Of a stretch of DNA of 64,000 nt, positions 1 to 13,951 are shown piece by piece. The notes beneath the pieces were generated by a model. That model was not told the DNA's origin and made no database searches. It was given only the letters and a program-made list of their open reading frames with translations. The first letter of the stretch is position 1. Every line of letters starts with the position of its first letter. Source of the stretch: Pterois miles (Eukaryota > Chordata > Actinopteri > Perciformes > Scorpaenidae); NCBI GenBank assembly GCA_947000775.1, contig CAMQGK010000239.1, positions 186,001 through 250,000 on the forward strand, written 5' to 3'. The position numbers and the translations under genes are program-made.

Positions 1-754
1 CAAGTAACTACTCAAATAAATAGAATGAAGTATGTAAGTATGTAAGTAATGAAGAATGAAGATAAAGTACAGAAAACCATTTATTATGAATGTAAATGTG
101 AAGCAGAATAATATTAAAGTAAAAAAGGAGGAGTGCTGCCAGCTCCTCTAAATGTGTGCACTCCCAATCAGACTGAAGTTCCATTACTAGTTTGACATTT
201 TGATTTCACACACAATAAGAGGATTAACACACAGATAACATGACCAATACAGCCACTACTTCCTATTTCCAAATTAGATGCAATGATTTCCCATCCGTGA
301 CCCAGTAGTTGCCCTCAAGTGTAGTCCGGGGTGAGTCATGGAAGGCGTTATGGTGACAGAGCCTCTGGTCTAATGTAGAGAGGTTGGGTTACAGTTCCCC
401 CGGCGTCAACCTATTTAAGATAAGATAAGATAAGATCTGGATGCATTGGAGGGAAATGTTAAAAATTAAAGGCTGAGTGGCAGATCAGTTCAAGTCAGCA
501 GGCATCACTCTTTAGTTAGTGACCCCTGTCACAAGGTTAAACTGCTGCAGAGAGACTGTGCAGTGGTCGACGCAGATGAAATGGAAATGCATGTGATTAA
601 TTATCCCCACAACCCACTCATATCTCCTGTATCACACATTAGGTTGTGTGGGTTTGGTTTCACACAACTCATATGGGGGGAGAACAAAAAGTGTGAAGAA
701 GTAAAGAAAAGTCAGGCACAGACTAAGAGAAGGATCCACATCCCGGAGAGTGGA
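1..754. repeat. Left outer arm of the 58.7-kb inverted repeat
   Basis: This segment is the reverse complement of 57,876-58,736. The first 20 bases recur inverted at 58,717-58,736, and long stretches (for example 120-560) match almost base for base. It is mostly non-array sequence that leads into the first tandem unit. It holds a short GATAA run at 415-436, also mirrored on the right. The left copy has an extra AAGTATGT-type stretch near 27-60 and lacks two short retroposon-like inserts present in the right copy. I see no gene of its own. An open frame at 563-898 runs through this arm into the first partial exon-B-like segment. Homology may continue upstream of base 1, which cannot be seen. 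Confidence 0.85.
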
Positions 755-1035
755 CTTGAACTGAACCACACCAAGCCAGCAGCATCACACAACCAGTCTG
801 ATGTGAGGAAGCTCCAGCACCACAGCAGGCCACTCAACACACTGAACCGCCTTCAGCTCCACACTTTACACACTGGACTGATCTCATGTTTATATTAGTC
901 AAAATAACAAAAACTCAGCCATGTAACTTGATCCATTGTTCAGTCTCATACTGATGTTGGTTAACATGAATCTTCTTCAGTAGTAAATCAGTTGAAGATT
1001 ATATAAAACACCATTATTTATTTGTATTTTTGCAG

Positions 1036-1175
1036 AGACTCGGACTGAGTGTTGCTGTAGTTCAGCGGCTCCTTTACAACAATGAAGAAATGCTGATTCC
1101 CGACCAGGTCAGATGGATGACGGACCACAAGACGGACAGAACGGACGGAAACGCCTGTGTTTTCGTTGACTAGGT
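1036..1175 (+). pseudogene. Representative exon-A-like segment of the array unit
   Basis: Described once for all units. It starts after a TTTTTGCAG-type acceptor and encodes a segment reading RLGLSVAVVQRLLYNNEEM, then the IPDQVRWMTDHKTD core and a GNACV tail. In this unit the tail reaches an in-frame TAG fused to GTAAGTAAG. The core aligns with PEQMRRMADRKTSW in the host-gene exon at 40,877-40,998; in one 36-base stretch 29 bases match. The donor region varies between units. Some have TAG plus GTAAGT, some TAG plus CTAAGT, some GACGAG plus ATAAGT, and some GCCGAC plus GTAAGT or ATAAGT, which removes the stop. Whether any copy is spliced into a transcript is unknown. Confidence 0.7.
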
Positions 1176-1485
1176 AAGTAAGCTGCACATTAAAGGAACA
1201 TTTTGTCATTTTGGGAAATATGCATATTGATTTTCTAGCCAACAGTTGGATAAGAAGATTGTCACCACTGTAAATATGTAGCTGCAGCCAGTTTCAGTAG
1301 TGTCAAAGATGAAGCCTACACATGTTTTCCAGACTCGTATAACCTGTGACACCACTGATCAATGCAGATTTATTTCAACATGAATTAGTCTTCGTAGTTG
1401 ATTATTATAGCTGAAGTCTGGGAGACACTGACAGCAGACTAAGAGAAGGATCCACATTCCTGACTTGTTTCTGATCTCACAGGAC

Positions 1486-1650
1486 AGGACTCTTCCCGGA
1501 GAGTGGACGACAACCGAACCACACCAAGCCAGCAGCATCACACAACCAGTCTGATGTGAGGAAGCTCCAGCACCACAGCAGTCCACTCAACACACTGAAC
1601 CGCCTTCAGCTCCACACTTTACACACTGGACTGATCTCATGTTTATATTA
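1486..1650 (+). pseudogene. Representative exon-B-like segment of the array unit
   Basis: Described once for all units. It follows a TCTGATCTCACAG acceptor about 310 bases downstream of exon A. One frame reads through the HHSSPLNTLNRLQ motif to a stop in TATATTAG. The sequence matches the last coding exon of the central host gene (40,511-40,668). Both begin with nearly the same bases after the acceptor (GRCAGGACTCTTCC), and a 36-base core around CACCACAGC matches at 31 positions. Indels between the two put the start and the conserved core in different frames in the array copy. It is therefore likely degenerate, or read in another frame. Confidence 0.65.
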
Positions 1651-4600
1651 GTCAAAATAACAAAAACTCAGCCATGTAACATGATCCTGTGTTCAGTCTC
1701 ATTCCGATGTTGGTTAACATGAATCTTCTTCAGTAGTAAATCAGTTGAAGGTTATATAAAACACCATTATTTATTTGTATTTTTACAGAGTCTCAGACTG
1801 AGTGTTGCTGGAGTTCAGCAGCTCCTTTACTACAATGAAGAAATGCTGATTCCCAACCAGGTCAGATGGATGACGGACCACAAGACGGACAGAACGGACG
1901 GAAACGCCTGTGTTTTCGTGGACTAGGTAAGTAAGCTGCACATTAAAGGAACATTTTTTTATTTTGGGAAATATGCATATTGATTTTCTAGCCAACAGTT
2001 AAACAAGAAGATTGTCACCACTGTAAATAAGTAGCTGCAGCCAGTTTCAGTAGTGTCAACGATGAAGCCTACACATGTTTGCCAGACTCATATAACCTGT
2101 GACACCACTGATCAATGCTGATTTATTTCGACATGAATTAGTCTTCGTAGTTGATTTTCATAGCTGAAATCTGGGAGACACTGACAGCAGACCAAGAGAA
2201 GGATCCACATTCCTGACTTTTTTCTGATCTCAGGACAGGACTCTTCCCGGAAAGTGGACGTGAACCGACCCACACCAAGCCAGCATCATCACACAACCAG
2301 TCTGATGTGAGGAAGCTCCAGCACCACAGCAGTCCACTCAACACACTGAACCGCCTTCAGCTCCACACTTTACACACTGGACTGATCTCATGTTTATATT
2401 AGTCAAAATAACAAAAACTCAGCCATGTAACATGATTCTGTGTTCAGTCTCATATTTATGTTGGGTAACATGAATCTTCTAAAGTAGTAAATCAGTTGAA
2501 GGTTATATAAAACACCATTATTTATTTGTATTTTTGCAGAGACTCGGACTGAGTGTTGCTGTAGTTCAGTGGCTCCTTTACAACAATGAAGAAATGCTGA
2601 TTCCCGACCAGGTCAGATGGATGACGGACCACAAGACGGACAGAACGGCAGGAAACGCCTGTGTTTTCGTGGACTAGCTAAGTAAGCTGCACATTAAAGG
2701 AACATTTTGTCATTTTGGGAAATATGCATATTGATTTCCTAGGCAACAGTTGGATAAGAAGATTGTCACCACTGTAAATATGTAGCTGCAGCCAGCTTCA
2801 GTAGTGTCAAAGATGAAGCCTACACATGTTTTCCAGACTCGTATAACCTGTGACAACACTGATCAATGCAGATTTATTTCGACATGAATTAGTCTTCGGC
2901 GTTGATTATTATAGCTGAAGTCTGGGAGACACTGACAGCAGACCAAGAGAAGGATCCACATTCCTGACTTGTTTCTGATCTCACAGGACAGGACTCTTCC
3001 CAGAGAGTGGACGACAACCGAACCACACCAAGCCAGCAGCATCACACAACCAGTCTGATGTGAGGAAGCTTCAGCACCACAGCAGTCCACTCAACACACT
3101 GAACCACCTTCAGCTCCACACTTTACACACTGGACTGATCTCATTTTTATATTAGTCAAAATAACAAAAACTCAGCCATGTAACATGATCCTGTGTTCAG
3201 TCTCATATTTATGTTGGGTAACATGAATCTTCTGAAGTAGTAAATAAGTTGAAGGTTATATAAAACACCATTATTTATTTGTATTTTTACAGAGACTCAG
3301 ACTGAGTGTTGCTGTAATTCAGTGGCTCCTTTACACCTTTACAACAATGAAGAAATGCTGATTCCCGACCAGGTCAGATGGATGACGGACCACAAGACGG
3401 ACAGAACGGACGGAAACGCCTGTGTTTTCGTGGACTAGGTAAGTAAGCTGCACATTAAAGGAACATTTTGTCATTTTGGGAAATATGCATATTGATTTTC
3501 TAGCCAACAGTTGGATAAGAAGATTGTCACCACTGTAAATATGTAGCTGCAGCCAGTTTCAGTAGTGTCAAAGATGAAGCCTACACATGTTTTCCAGACT
3601 CATATAACCTGTGACACCACTGATCAATGCAGATTTATTTCAATATGAATTAGTCTTCATAGTTGATTATTTTATTTGAAGTCTGGGAGACACTGACAGC
3701 AGACTAAGAGAAGGATCCACATTGCTGACTTGTTTCTGATCTCACAGGACAGGACTCTTCCCGAAGAGTGGACGACAACCGAACCACACCAAGCCAGCAG
3801 CATCACACAACCAGTCTGATGTGAGGAAGCTCCAGCACCACAGCAGTCCACTCAACACACTGAACCGCCTTCATCTCCACGCTGTACACACTGGACTGAT
3901 CTCATGTTTATGTTAGTCAAAATAACAAAAACTCAGCCATGTAACATGATCCTGTGTTCAGTCTCATACTGATGTTGGTTAACATGAATCTTCTAAAGTA
4001 GTAAATCAGTTGAAGGTTATATAAAACACCATTATTTATTTGTATTTTTGCAGAGACTACGACTGAGTGTTGCTGTAGTTCAGCGGCTCCTTTACACCTT
4101 TACAACAATGAAGAAATGCTGATTCCCGACCAGGTCAGATGGATGACGGACCACAAGACGGACAGAACGAACGGAAACGCCTGTGTTTTCGTGGACTAGG
4201 TAAGTAAGCTGCACATTAAAGGAACATTTTGTCATTTTCGGAAATATGCATATTGATTTCCTAGCCAACAGTTAAACAAGAAGATTGTCACCACTGTAAA
4301 TATGTAGCTGCAGCCAGCTTCAGTAGTGTCAAAAATGAAGCCTACACATGTTTTCCAGACTCATATAACCTGTGACACCACTGATCAATGCAGATTTATT
4401 TCAATATGAATTAGTCTTCATAGTTGATTATTTTATTTGAAGTCTGGGAGACACTGACAGCAGACCAAGAGAAGGATCCACATTGCTGACTTGTTTCTGA
4501 TCTCACAGGACAGGACTCTTCCCGAAGAGTGGACGACAACCGAACCACACCAAGCCAGCAGCATCACACAACCAGTCTGATGTGAGGAAGCTCCAGCACC

Positions 4601-7600
4601 ACAGCAGTCCACTCAACACACTGAACCGCCTTCAGCTCCACACTTTACACACTGGACTGATCTCATGTTTATATTAGTCAAAATAACAAAAACTCAGCCA
4701 TGTAACATGATCCTGTGTTCAGTCTCATACCGATGTTGGTTAACATGAATCTTCTTCAGTAGTAAATCAGTTGAAGGTTATATAAAACACCATTATTTAT
4801 TTGTATTTTTAAAGAGACTCAGACTCAGTGTTGCTGTAGTTCAGCGGCTCCTTTCACCTTTACAACAATGAAGAAATGCTGATTCCCGACCAGGTCAGAT
4901 GGATGACGGACCACAAGACGGACAGAACGGACGGAAACGCCTGTGTTTTCGTGGACTAGGTAAGTAAGCTGCACATTAAAGGAACATTTTGTCATTTTGG
5001 GAAATATGCATATTGATTTTCTAGCCAACAGTTAGATAAGAAGATTGTCACCACTGTAAATATGTAGCTGCAGCCAGCTTCAGTAGTGTCAAAGATGAAG
5101 CCTACACATGTTTTCCAGACTCATATAACCTGTGACACCACTGATCAATGCAGATTTATTTCGACATGAATTAGTCTTCGTAGTTGATTTTTATAGCTGA
5201 AGTCTGGGAGACACTGACAGCAGACCAAGAGAAGGATCCACATTCCTGACTTGTTTCTGATCTCACAGGACAGGACTCTTCCCGGAGAGTGGACGTGAAC
5301 CGAACCACACCAAGCCAGCAGCATCACACAACCAGTCTGATGTGAGGAAGCTCCAGCACCACAGCAGTCCACTCAACACACTGAACCACCTTCAGCTCCA
5401 CACTTTACACACTGGACTGATCTCATGTTTATATTAGTCAAAATAACAAAAACTCAGCCATGTAACATGATCCTGTGTTCAGTCTCATACTGATGTTGGT
5501 TAACATGAATCTTCTTCAGTAGTAAATCAGTTGAAGGTTATATAAAACACCATTATTTATTTGTATTTTTGCAGAGACTCAGACTGAGTGTTGCTGTAGT
5601 TCAGCGGCTCCTTTCCCTTTACAACAATGAAGATATGCTGATTCCCGACCAGGTCAGATGGATGACGGACCACAAGACGGACAGAACGGACGGAAACGCC
5701 TGTGTTTTCGTGGACGAGATAAGTAAGCTGCACTCTAAAGGAACATTTTGTCATTTTGGGAAATATGCATATTGATTTTCTAGCCAACAGTTAGACAAGA
5801 AGATTGTCACCACTGTAAATATGTAGCTGCAGCCAGCTTCAGTAGTGTCAAAGATGAAGCCTACACATGTTTTCCAGACTCATATAACCTGTGACACCAC
5901 TGATCAATGCAGATTTAATTCCACATGAATTAGTCTTCGTAGTTGATTTTTTTTAATTGAAGTCTGGGAGACACTGACAGCAGACCAAGAGAAGGATCCA
6001 CATTCCTGACTTGTTTCTGATCTCACAGGACAGGACTCTTCCCGGAGAGTGGACGTGAACCGAACCACACCAAGCCAGCAGCATCACACAACCAGTCTGA
6101 TGTGAGGAAGCTCCAGCACCACAGCAGTCCACTCAACACACTGAACCGCCTTCAGCTCCACACTTTACACACTGGACTGATCTCATGTTTATATTAGTCA
6201 ATAAAAATAACAAAAACTCAGCCATGTAACATGATCCTGTGTTCAGTCTCATACCGATGTTGGTTAACATGAATCTTCTTCAGTCAGTAAATCAGTTGAA
6301 GGTTATATAAAACACCATTATTTATTTGTATTTTTACAGAGACTCAGACTGAGTGTTGCTGTAGTTCAGCAGCTCCTTTACTACAATGAAGAAATGCTGA
6401 TTCCCGACCAGGTCAGATGGATGACGGACCACAAGACGGACAGAACGGACGGAAACGCCTGTGTTTTCGTGGACGAGATAAGTAAGCTGCACTTTAAAGG
6501 AACATTTTGTCATTTTGGGAAATATGCATATTGATTTTCTAGCCAACAGTTAGACAAGAAGATTGTCACCACTGTAAATATGTAGCTGCAGCCAGCTTCA
6601 GTAGTGTCAAAGATGAAGCCTACACATGTTTTCCAGACTCATATAACCTGTGACACCACTGATCAATGCAGATTTATTTTGACATGAATTAGTCTTCATA
6701 GTTGATTATTATAGCTGAAGTCTGGGAGACACTGACAGCAGACCAAGAGAAGGATCCACATTCCTGACTTGTTTCTGATCTCACAGGACAGGACTCTTCC
6801 CGGAGAGTGGACGTCAACCGAACCACACCAAGCCAGCAGCATCACACAACCAGTCTGATGTGAGGAAGCTCCAGCACCACAGCAGTCCACTCAACACACT
6901 GAACCGCCTTCAGCTCCACACTTTACACACTGGACTGATGTCATGTTTATATGAGTCAAAATAAGAAAAACTCAGCCATGTAACATGATCCTGTGTTCAG
7001 TCTCATATTTATGTTGGTTAACATGAATCTTCTTCAGTAGTAAATCAGTTGAAGGTTATATAAAACACCATTATTTATTTGTATTTTTGCAGAGACTCGG
7101 ACTGAGTGTTGCTGTAGTTCAGCGGCTCCTTTACAACAATGAAGAAATGCTGATTCCCTGACCAGGTCAGATGGATGACGGACCACAAGACGGACAGAAC
7201 GGACGGAAACGCCTGTGTTTTCGTGGACTAGGTAAGTAAGCTGCATATTAAAGGAACATTTTGTTATTTTGGGAAATATGCATATTGATTTCCTAGCCAA
7301 CAGTTAGATAAGAAGATTGTCACTACTTTAAATATGTAGCTGCAGCCAGCTTCAGTAGTGTAAAAGATGAAGCCTACACATGTTTTCCAGACTCATATAA
7401 CCTGTGACACCACTGATCAATGCAGATTTATTTCGACATGAATTAGTCTTTGTAGTTGATTATTATAGCTGAAGTCTGGGAGACACTGACAGCAGACCAA
7501 GAGAAGGATCCACATTCCTGACTTGTTTCTGATCTCACAGGACAGGACTCTTCCCGGAGAGTGGACGTGAACCGAACCACACCAAGCCAGCAGCATCACA

Positions 7601-10600
7601 CAACCAGTCTGATGTGAGGAAGCTCCAGCACCACAGCAGTCCACTCAACACACTGAACCGCCTTCAGCTCCACACTGTACACACTGGACTGATCTCATGT
7701 TTATATTAGTCAAAATAACAAAAACTCAGCCATGTAACATGATCCTGTGTTCAGTCTCATACTGATGTTAGTTAACATGAATCTTCTTCAGTCATAAATC
7801 AGTTGAAGTTTATATAAAACACCATTATTTATTTGTATTTTTGCAGAGACTCCGACTGAGTGTTGCTGTAGTTCAGAGGCTCCTTTACACCTTTACAACA
7901 ATGAAGATATGCTCATTCCCGACCAGGTCAGATGGATGACGGACCACAAGACGGACAGAACGGACGGAAACGCCTGTGTTTTCGTGGATTAGCTAAGTAA
8001 GCTGCACATTAAAGGAACATTTTGTCATTTTGGGAAATATGCACATTGATTTTCTAGCCAACAGTTAAACAAGAAGATTTTTACCACTGCAAATCTGTAG
8101 CTGCAGCCAGCTTCAGTAGTGTCAAAGATGAAGCCTACACATGTTTTCCAGACTCATAAAACCTGTGACACCACTGATCAATGCAGATTTATTTAAACAT
8201 GAATTAGTCTTCATAGTTGATTATTATAGCTGAAGTCTAGGAGACACTGACGGCAGACCAAGAGAAGGATGCACATTCCTGACTTTTTTCTGATCTCAGG
8301 AAAGGACTCTTCCCAGATAGTGGACGACAACTGAACCACACCAAGCCAGCAGCATCACACAACCAGTCTGATGTGAGGAAGCTCCAGCACCACTGCAGTC
8401 CACTCAACACACTGAACCACCTTCAGCTCCACACTTTACACACTGGACTGATCTCATGTTTATATTAGTCAAAGTAACAAAAACTCAGCCATGTAACATG
8501 ATCCTGTGTTCAGTCTCATACTGATGTTGGTAAACATTAATCTTCTTCAGTAGTAAATCAGTTGAAGGTTATATAAAATACCATTATTTATTTGTATTTT
8601 TGCAGAGACTCGGACTGAGTGTTGCTGTAGTTCAGCGGCTCCTTTACAGCAATGAAGAAATGCTGATTCCTGACCAGGTCAGATGGGTGACGGACCACAA
8701 GACGGACAGAACGGACGGAAACACCTGTGTTTTCGTGGACTAGGTAAGTAAGCTGCATATTAAAGGAACATTTTGTTATTTTGGGAAATATGCATAATGA
8801 TTTCCTAGCCAACAGTTAGATAAGAAGATTGTCACTACTTCAAATATGTAGCTGCAGCCAGCTTCAGTAGTGTAATAGATGAAGCCTACACATGTTTTCC
8901 AGACTCATATAACCTGTGACACCACTGATCAATGCAGATTTATTTCGACATGAATTAGTCTTTGTAGTTGATTATTATAGCTGAAGTCTAGGAGACACTG
9001 ACAGCAGACTAAGAGAAGGATCCACATTCCTGACTTGTTTCTGATCTCACAGGACAGGACTCTTCCCAGAGAGTGGACGACAACCGAACCACACCAAGCC
9101 AGCATCATCACACAACCAGTCTGATTTGAGGAAGCTCCAGCACCACTGCAGTCCACTCAACACACTGAACCACCTTCAGCTCCACACTTTACACACTGGA
9201 CTGATCTCATGTTTATATTAGTCAAAATAACAAAAACTCAGCCATGTAACATGATCCTGTGTTCAGTCTCATACTGATGTTGGTTAACATGAATCTTCTT
9301 CAGTAGTAAATCAGTTGAAGTTTATATAAAACACCATTTTTTATTTTTATTTTTGCAGAGACTCGGACTGAGTGTTGCTGTAGTTCAGTGTCTCCTTTAC
9401 AACAATGAAGAAATGCTGATTCCCGACCAGGTCAGATGGGAGACGGACCACAAGACGGACAGAACGGCAGGAAACGCCTGTGTTTTCGTGGACTAGCTAA
9501 GTAAGCTGCACTCTCAAGGAACATTTTGTCATTTTGGGAAATATGCATATTGATTTTCTAGCCAACAGTTAGATAAGAAGATTGTCACCACTGTAAATAT
9601 GTAGCTGCAGCCAGCTTCAGTAGTGTCAAAGATGAAGCCTACACATGTTTTCCAGACTCATATAACCTGTGACAACACTGATCAATGCAGATTTATTTCG
9701 ACATGAATTAGTCTTCGTAGTTGATTATTATAGCTGAAGTCTGGGAGACACTGACAGCAGACCAAGAGAAGGATCCACATTCCTGACTTGTTTCTGATCT
9801 CACAGGACAGGACTCTTCCCGGAGAGTGGGTGTGAACCGAACCACACCAAGCCAGCAGCATCACACAACCAGTCTGATGTGAGGAAGCTCCAGCACCACA
9901 GCAGTCCACTCAACACACTGAACCACCTTCAGCTCCGCACTTTACACACTGAACTGATCTCATGTTTATATGAGTCAAAATAACAAAAACTCAGCCATGT
10001 AACATGATCCTGTGTTCATTCTCATACTTATGTTGGTTAACATGAATTTTCTTCAGTCATAAATCAGTTGAAGGTTTTTAAAACACCATTATTTATTTGT
10101 ATTTTTGCAGAGACTCGGACTGAGTGTTGCTGTAGTTCAGTGGCACCTTTACAACAATAAAGAAATGCTGATTCCCGACCAGGTCAGATGGATGACGGAC
10201 CACAAGACGGACAGAACGGAAGGAAACGCCTGTGTTTTCGTGGACTAGCTAAGTAAGCTGCACTCTAAAGGAACATTTTGTCATTTTGGGAAATATGCAT
10301 ATTGATTTTCTAGCCAACACTGAGACAAGAAGATTGTCACCACTGTAAATATGTAGCTGCAGCCAGCTTCAGTAGTGTCAAAGATGAAGCCTACACATAT
10401 TTTCCAGACTCATATAACCTGTGACACCACTGATCAATGCAGATTTATTTCAACATGAATTAGTCTTCGTAGTTGATTATTTTAATTGAAGTCTGGGAGA
10501 CGCTGACAACAGACTAAGAGAAGGATCCACATTCCTGACTTGTTTCTGATCTCAGGACAGGACTCTTCCCAGAGAGTGGACCTGAACCGAACCACACCAA

Positions 10601-12702
10601 GCCAGCAGCATCACACAACCAGTCTGATGTGAGGAAGCTCCAGCACCACAGCAGTCCACTCAACACACTGAACCACCTTCAGCTCCACACTTTACACACT
10701 GAACTGATCTCATGCTTATATTAGTCAAAATAACAAAAACTCAGCCATGTAACATGATCCTGTGTTCAGTCTCATACTGATGTTGGTTGACATGAATCTT
10801 CTTCAGTAATAAATCAGTTGAAGGTTATATAAAACACCATTATTTATTTGTATTTTTGCAGAGACTCAGACTGAGTGTTGCTGTAGTTCAGTGGCTCTTT
10901 TACAACAATGAAGAAATGCTGATTCCCGACCAGGTCAGATGGATGACGGACCACAAGACGGACAGAACGGACGGAAACGCCTGTGTTTACGTGGACTAGC
11001 TAAGTAAGCTGCACATTAAAGGAACATTTTGTCATTTTGGGAAATATGCATATTGATTTTCTAGCCAACAGTTAGACAAGAAGATTGTCACCACTGTAAA
11101 TATGTAGCTGCATCCAGCTTCAGTAGTGTCAAAGATGAAGCCTACACATGTTTTCCAGACTCATATAACCTGTGACACCACTGATCAATGCAGATTTAAT
11201 TCCACATGAATTAGTCTTCGTAGTTGATTTTTTTTAATTGAAGTCTGGGAGACACTGACAGCAGACCAAGAGAAGGATCCACATTCCTGACTTGTTTCTG
11301 ATCTCACAGGACAGGACTCTTCCCGGAGAGTGGACGTGAACCGAACCACACCAAGCCAGCAGCATCACACAACCAGTCTGATGTGAGGAAGCTCCAGCAC
11401 CACAGCAATCCACTCAACACACTGAACCACCTTCAGCTCCACACTTTACACACTGGACTGATCTCATGTTCACTTCAGTGAAAAAACACAAAAACTCAGC
11501 TATGTAACATGATCCTGTGTTCAGTCACATACTGATGTTGGTTAACATGAATCTGCTTCAGTAGTAAATCAGTTGAAGGTTATATAAAACACCATCATTT
11601 ATTTGTATTTTTACAGAGACTCAGACTCAGTGTTGCTGTAGTTCAGCGGCTCCTTTACACCTTTACAACAATGAAGAAATGCTGATTCCCGACCAGGTCA
11701 GATGGATGACGGACCACAAGACGGACAGAACGGCAGGAAACGCCTGTGTTTTTGTGGCCGACATAAGTAAGCTGCACTCTAAAGGAACATTTTGTCATTT
11801 TGGGAAATATGCATATTGATTTTTTTAGCCAACAGTTAGATAAGAATCAACACACTGAACCGCCTTCAGCTCCACACTTTACACACTGGATTGATCTCAT
11901 GTTTATATTAGTCAACAAAACAAAAACTCAGCCATGTAACATGATCCTGTGTTCAGTCTCATACTGATGTTGGTGAACATGAATCTTCTTCAGTCATAAA
12001 TCAGCTGAAGGTTATATAAAACACCCTTATTTATTTGTATTTTTGCAGAGACTCAGACTGAGTGTTGCTGTAGTTCAGCGGCTCCTTTACACCTCTACAA
12101 CAATGAAGAAATGCTGATTCCCTACCAGGTCAGATGGATGACGGACCACAAGACGGACAGAACGGACGGAAACACCTGTGTTTTCGTGGATTAGGTAAGT
12201 AAGCTGCACATTAAAGGAACATTTTGTCATTTTGGGAAATATGCATATTGATTTTCTAGCCAACAGTTAGATAAGAAGATTTTTACCACTGTAAATATGT
12301 AGCTGCAGCCAGCTTCAGTAGTGTCAAAGATGAAGCCTACACATGTTTTCCAGACTCATATAACCTGTGACACCACTGATCAATGCAGATTTATTTATAC
12401 AGGACAGGACTCTTCCCGGAGAGTGGACGACAACCGAACCACACCAAGCCAGCAGCATCACACAACCAGTCTGATGTGAGGAAGCTCCAGCACCACAGCA
12501 GTCCACTCAACACACTGAACCGCCTTCAGCTCCACACTTTACACACTGGACTGATCTCATGTTTATATCAGTCAACAAAACAAAAACTCAGCCATGTAAC
12601 ATGATCCTGTGTTCAGTCTCATACTGATGTTGGTTAACATGAATCTTCTTCAGTCATAAATCAGCTGAAGGTTATATAAAACACCATTATTTATTTGTAT
12701 TT

Positions 12703-13008
12703 TTGCAGAGACTCGGACTGAGTGTTGCTGTAGTTCAGTGGTTCCTTTACAACAATGAAGAAATGCTGATTCCCGACCAGAGAGGGCAGACCACCCGACT
12801 CCGTCCTGCCTGGCAACCAGCACCTCCTTCCGCTTCTGAGCCTCCTCTGCCTCCCCCTGCTGTGTTGGAGGAGCCGATGCAGCTGGGACGCACCAAGCTG
12901 ACTGCAGAGGAACGACAGCGCAGACTACTGGAAGGCAGGTGTATCTACTGTGGCCAGCCGGGACACTTCCTCGCCCACTGTCCATTAAAAGGCAGGGCTC
13001 ACCAGTAA
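12703..13008 (+). pseudogene. Chimeric ORF: array exon A fused to gypsy Gag zinc knuckle
   Basis: The array exon frame runs through IPDQ and continues without a stop into retrotransposon sequence from base 12,780. The Gag part has a proline-rich stretch, the PMQLGR motif usual just before the nucleocapsid in fish gypsy elements, and one CCHC knuckle (CIYCGQPGHFLAHC) near residues 81-94. It ends in a stop at 13,006-13,008. Most of Gag, the primer-binding site and the 5' LTR are absent. The in-frame fusion is probably accidental. Confidence 0.75.
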
Positions 13009-13379
13009 AGGAGAGGGTACTGGTGAGTCAGACCTCTTTTCCCCTCTCATCCCTTCGTCCACTAACTGTTATCTCCATTCAGTCTCTTTCCCAGTCATTG
13101 GAACACCCGGCGTTGGTGGATTCTGGCGCTGACGCCAAATTTATGGACAGCGGGCTGGTGAAAGCGCTAGGTCTCCGGAGATATCCGCTTCCTGATCCAC
13201 TGGAGGCGAACGCTCTCGATGGTCGCCTCCTCTGTAAGATAACTCAGCGTACCCAACCGGTCAGCATCCTCATTAACGGTAACCACTCTGAGACTTTACA
13301 GTTTCACATTTTTGACTCTCCCCTTCATCCCATTATTTTGGGTTTGCCCTGGCTTATGCAACATAACCCCACGCATTGA
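12939..13379 (+). pseudogene. Gypsy aspartic protease region
   Basis: Overlaps the Gag end in another frame. It contains the retroviral-type protease motif LVDSGAD, followed by the ALDGRLLCKITQRTQPV block and ILGLPWL, which are characteristic of this gypsy group. It ends at a stop at 13,377-13,379, where the reading continues in a different frame (from about 13,370), so protease and polymerase are separated by a frame break. The catalytic Asp-Ser-Gly triad is present. The protease would process Gag-Pol in an intact element. Confidence 0.8.
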
Positions 13380-13794
13380 CTGGGTTACCGGGCGGGTAGT
13401 TGAGTGGGGGGGGTCGTGTGCTAATTCCTGCCTCTCTGAGTTGTCTGTTTCCACGGTGGAGTCTGCGGGAGCTAAGCCGGGAGTGTTGATTGGAACTGCT
13501 GAAGCTGCCGGTCCGTCTGCCATCTGTTCGACCCCAGACCTATCCCGTGTTCCTACCTGCTACCACGACCTCAAGGAGGTATTTAGTAAGAGTCGGGCTA
13601 CAGCCCTCCCTCCCCACCGGGAGTACGACTGTGCTATTGACAGTCTCCCTGGCTCTACGCTCCCCAAGGGGAGGCTGTACTCCCTGTCCGCTCCTGAGGA
13701 AGATGCTATGCGGGAGTATATTGATACCTCCCTCGCCGCAGGAATAATTAGGCCGTCTTCCTCTCCTGCCGGAGCGGGGGTTTTTTTTTGTTGA
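13370..13794 (+). pseudogene. Gypsy reverse transcriptase, N-terminal part, broken
   Basis: Carries the conserved pre-RT block (YHDLKEVFSKSRATALPPHR, then the YDCAIDSLPG and PKGRLYSLS motifs) and the start of the fingers domain (AAGIIRPSSSPAGAGVFF). The frame is lost at a run of about ten T at 13,782-13,791, where a one-base length change produces a stop at once. Homopolymer runs are prone both to mutation and to sequencing error, so this break could be real or technical. Confidence 0.75.
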
Positions 13795-13951
13795 CAAAAA
13801 GGATAAGACTCTCCGCCCCTGTATTGACTATCGCGGGCTAAATGACATAACTATAAAGAACAGATACCCACTTCCACTCATCTCCTCCGCGTTCGAACAG
13901 TTAAAAGGGGCTAAGCTTTTCACTAAGCTTGATCTAAGGAACACGTACCAT

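Larger units (their letters stand above)
755..12779 (+). repeat. Left tandem array, main block (17 units of about 755 bp)
   Basis: Head-to-tail copies of one unit. The exon-A-like acceptor recurs at about 1036, 1789, 2540, 3293, 4054, 4815, 5575, 6340, 7093, 7847, 8606, 9359, 10111, 10862, 11617, 12049 and 12709, a mean spacing near 755. Each unit has a pyrimidine-rich acceptor followed by exon A (reading ...IPDQVRWMTDHKTD...), a GTAAG-type donor, an intron-like spacer, and a second acceptor followed by exon B (reading ...HHSSPLNTLNRLQ...). Units are very similar by eye. One unit near 11,850 is shortened by several hundred bases, and one near 12,390 lacks about 80 bases. The array ends abruptly where a gypsy element joins. 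The antisense strand also stays open (proteins starting MDCCGAG and MARKSICIF), which I read as shadows of recent duplication. Confidence 0.95.

Noticed and set aside
755..12779. CRISPR-like repeat array
   Set aside because: Units are about 755 bp with no short direct repeats separated by unique spacers, and the surroundings are eukaryotic.
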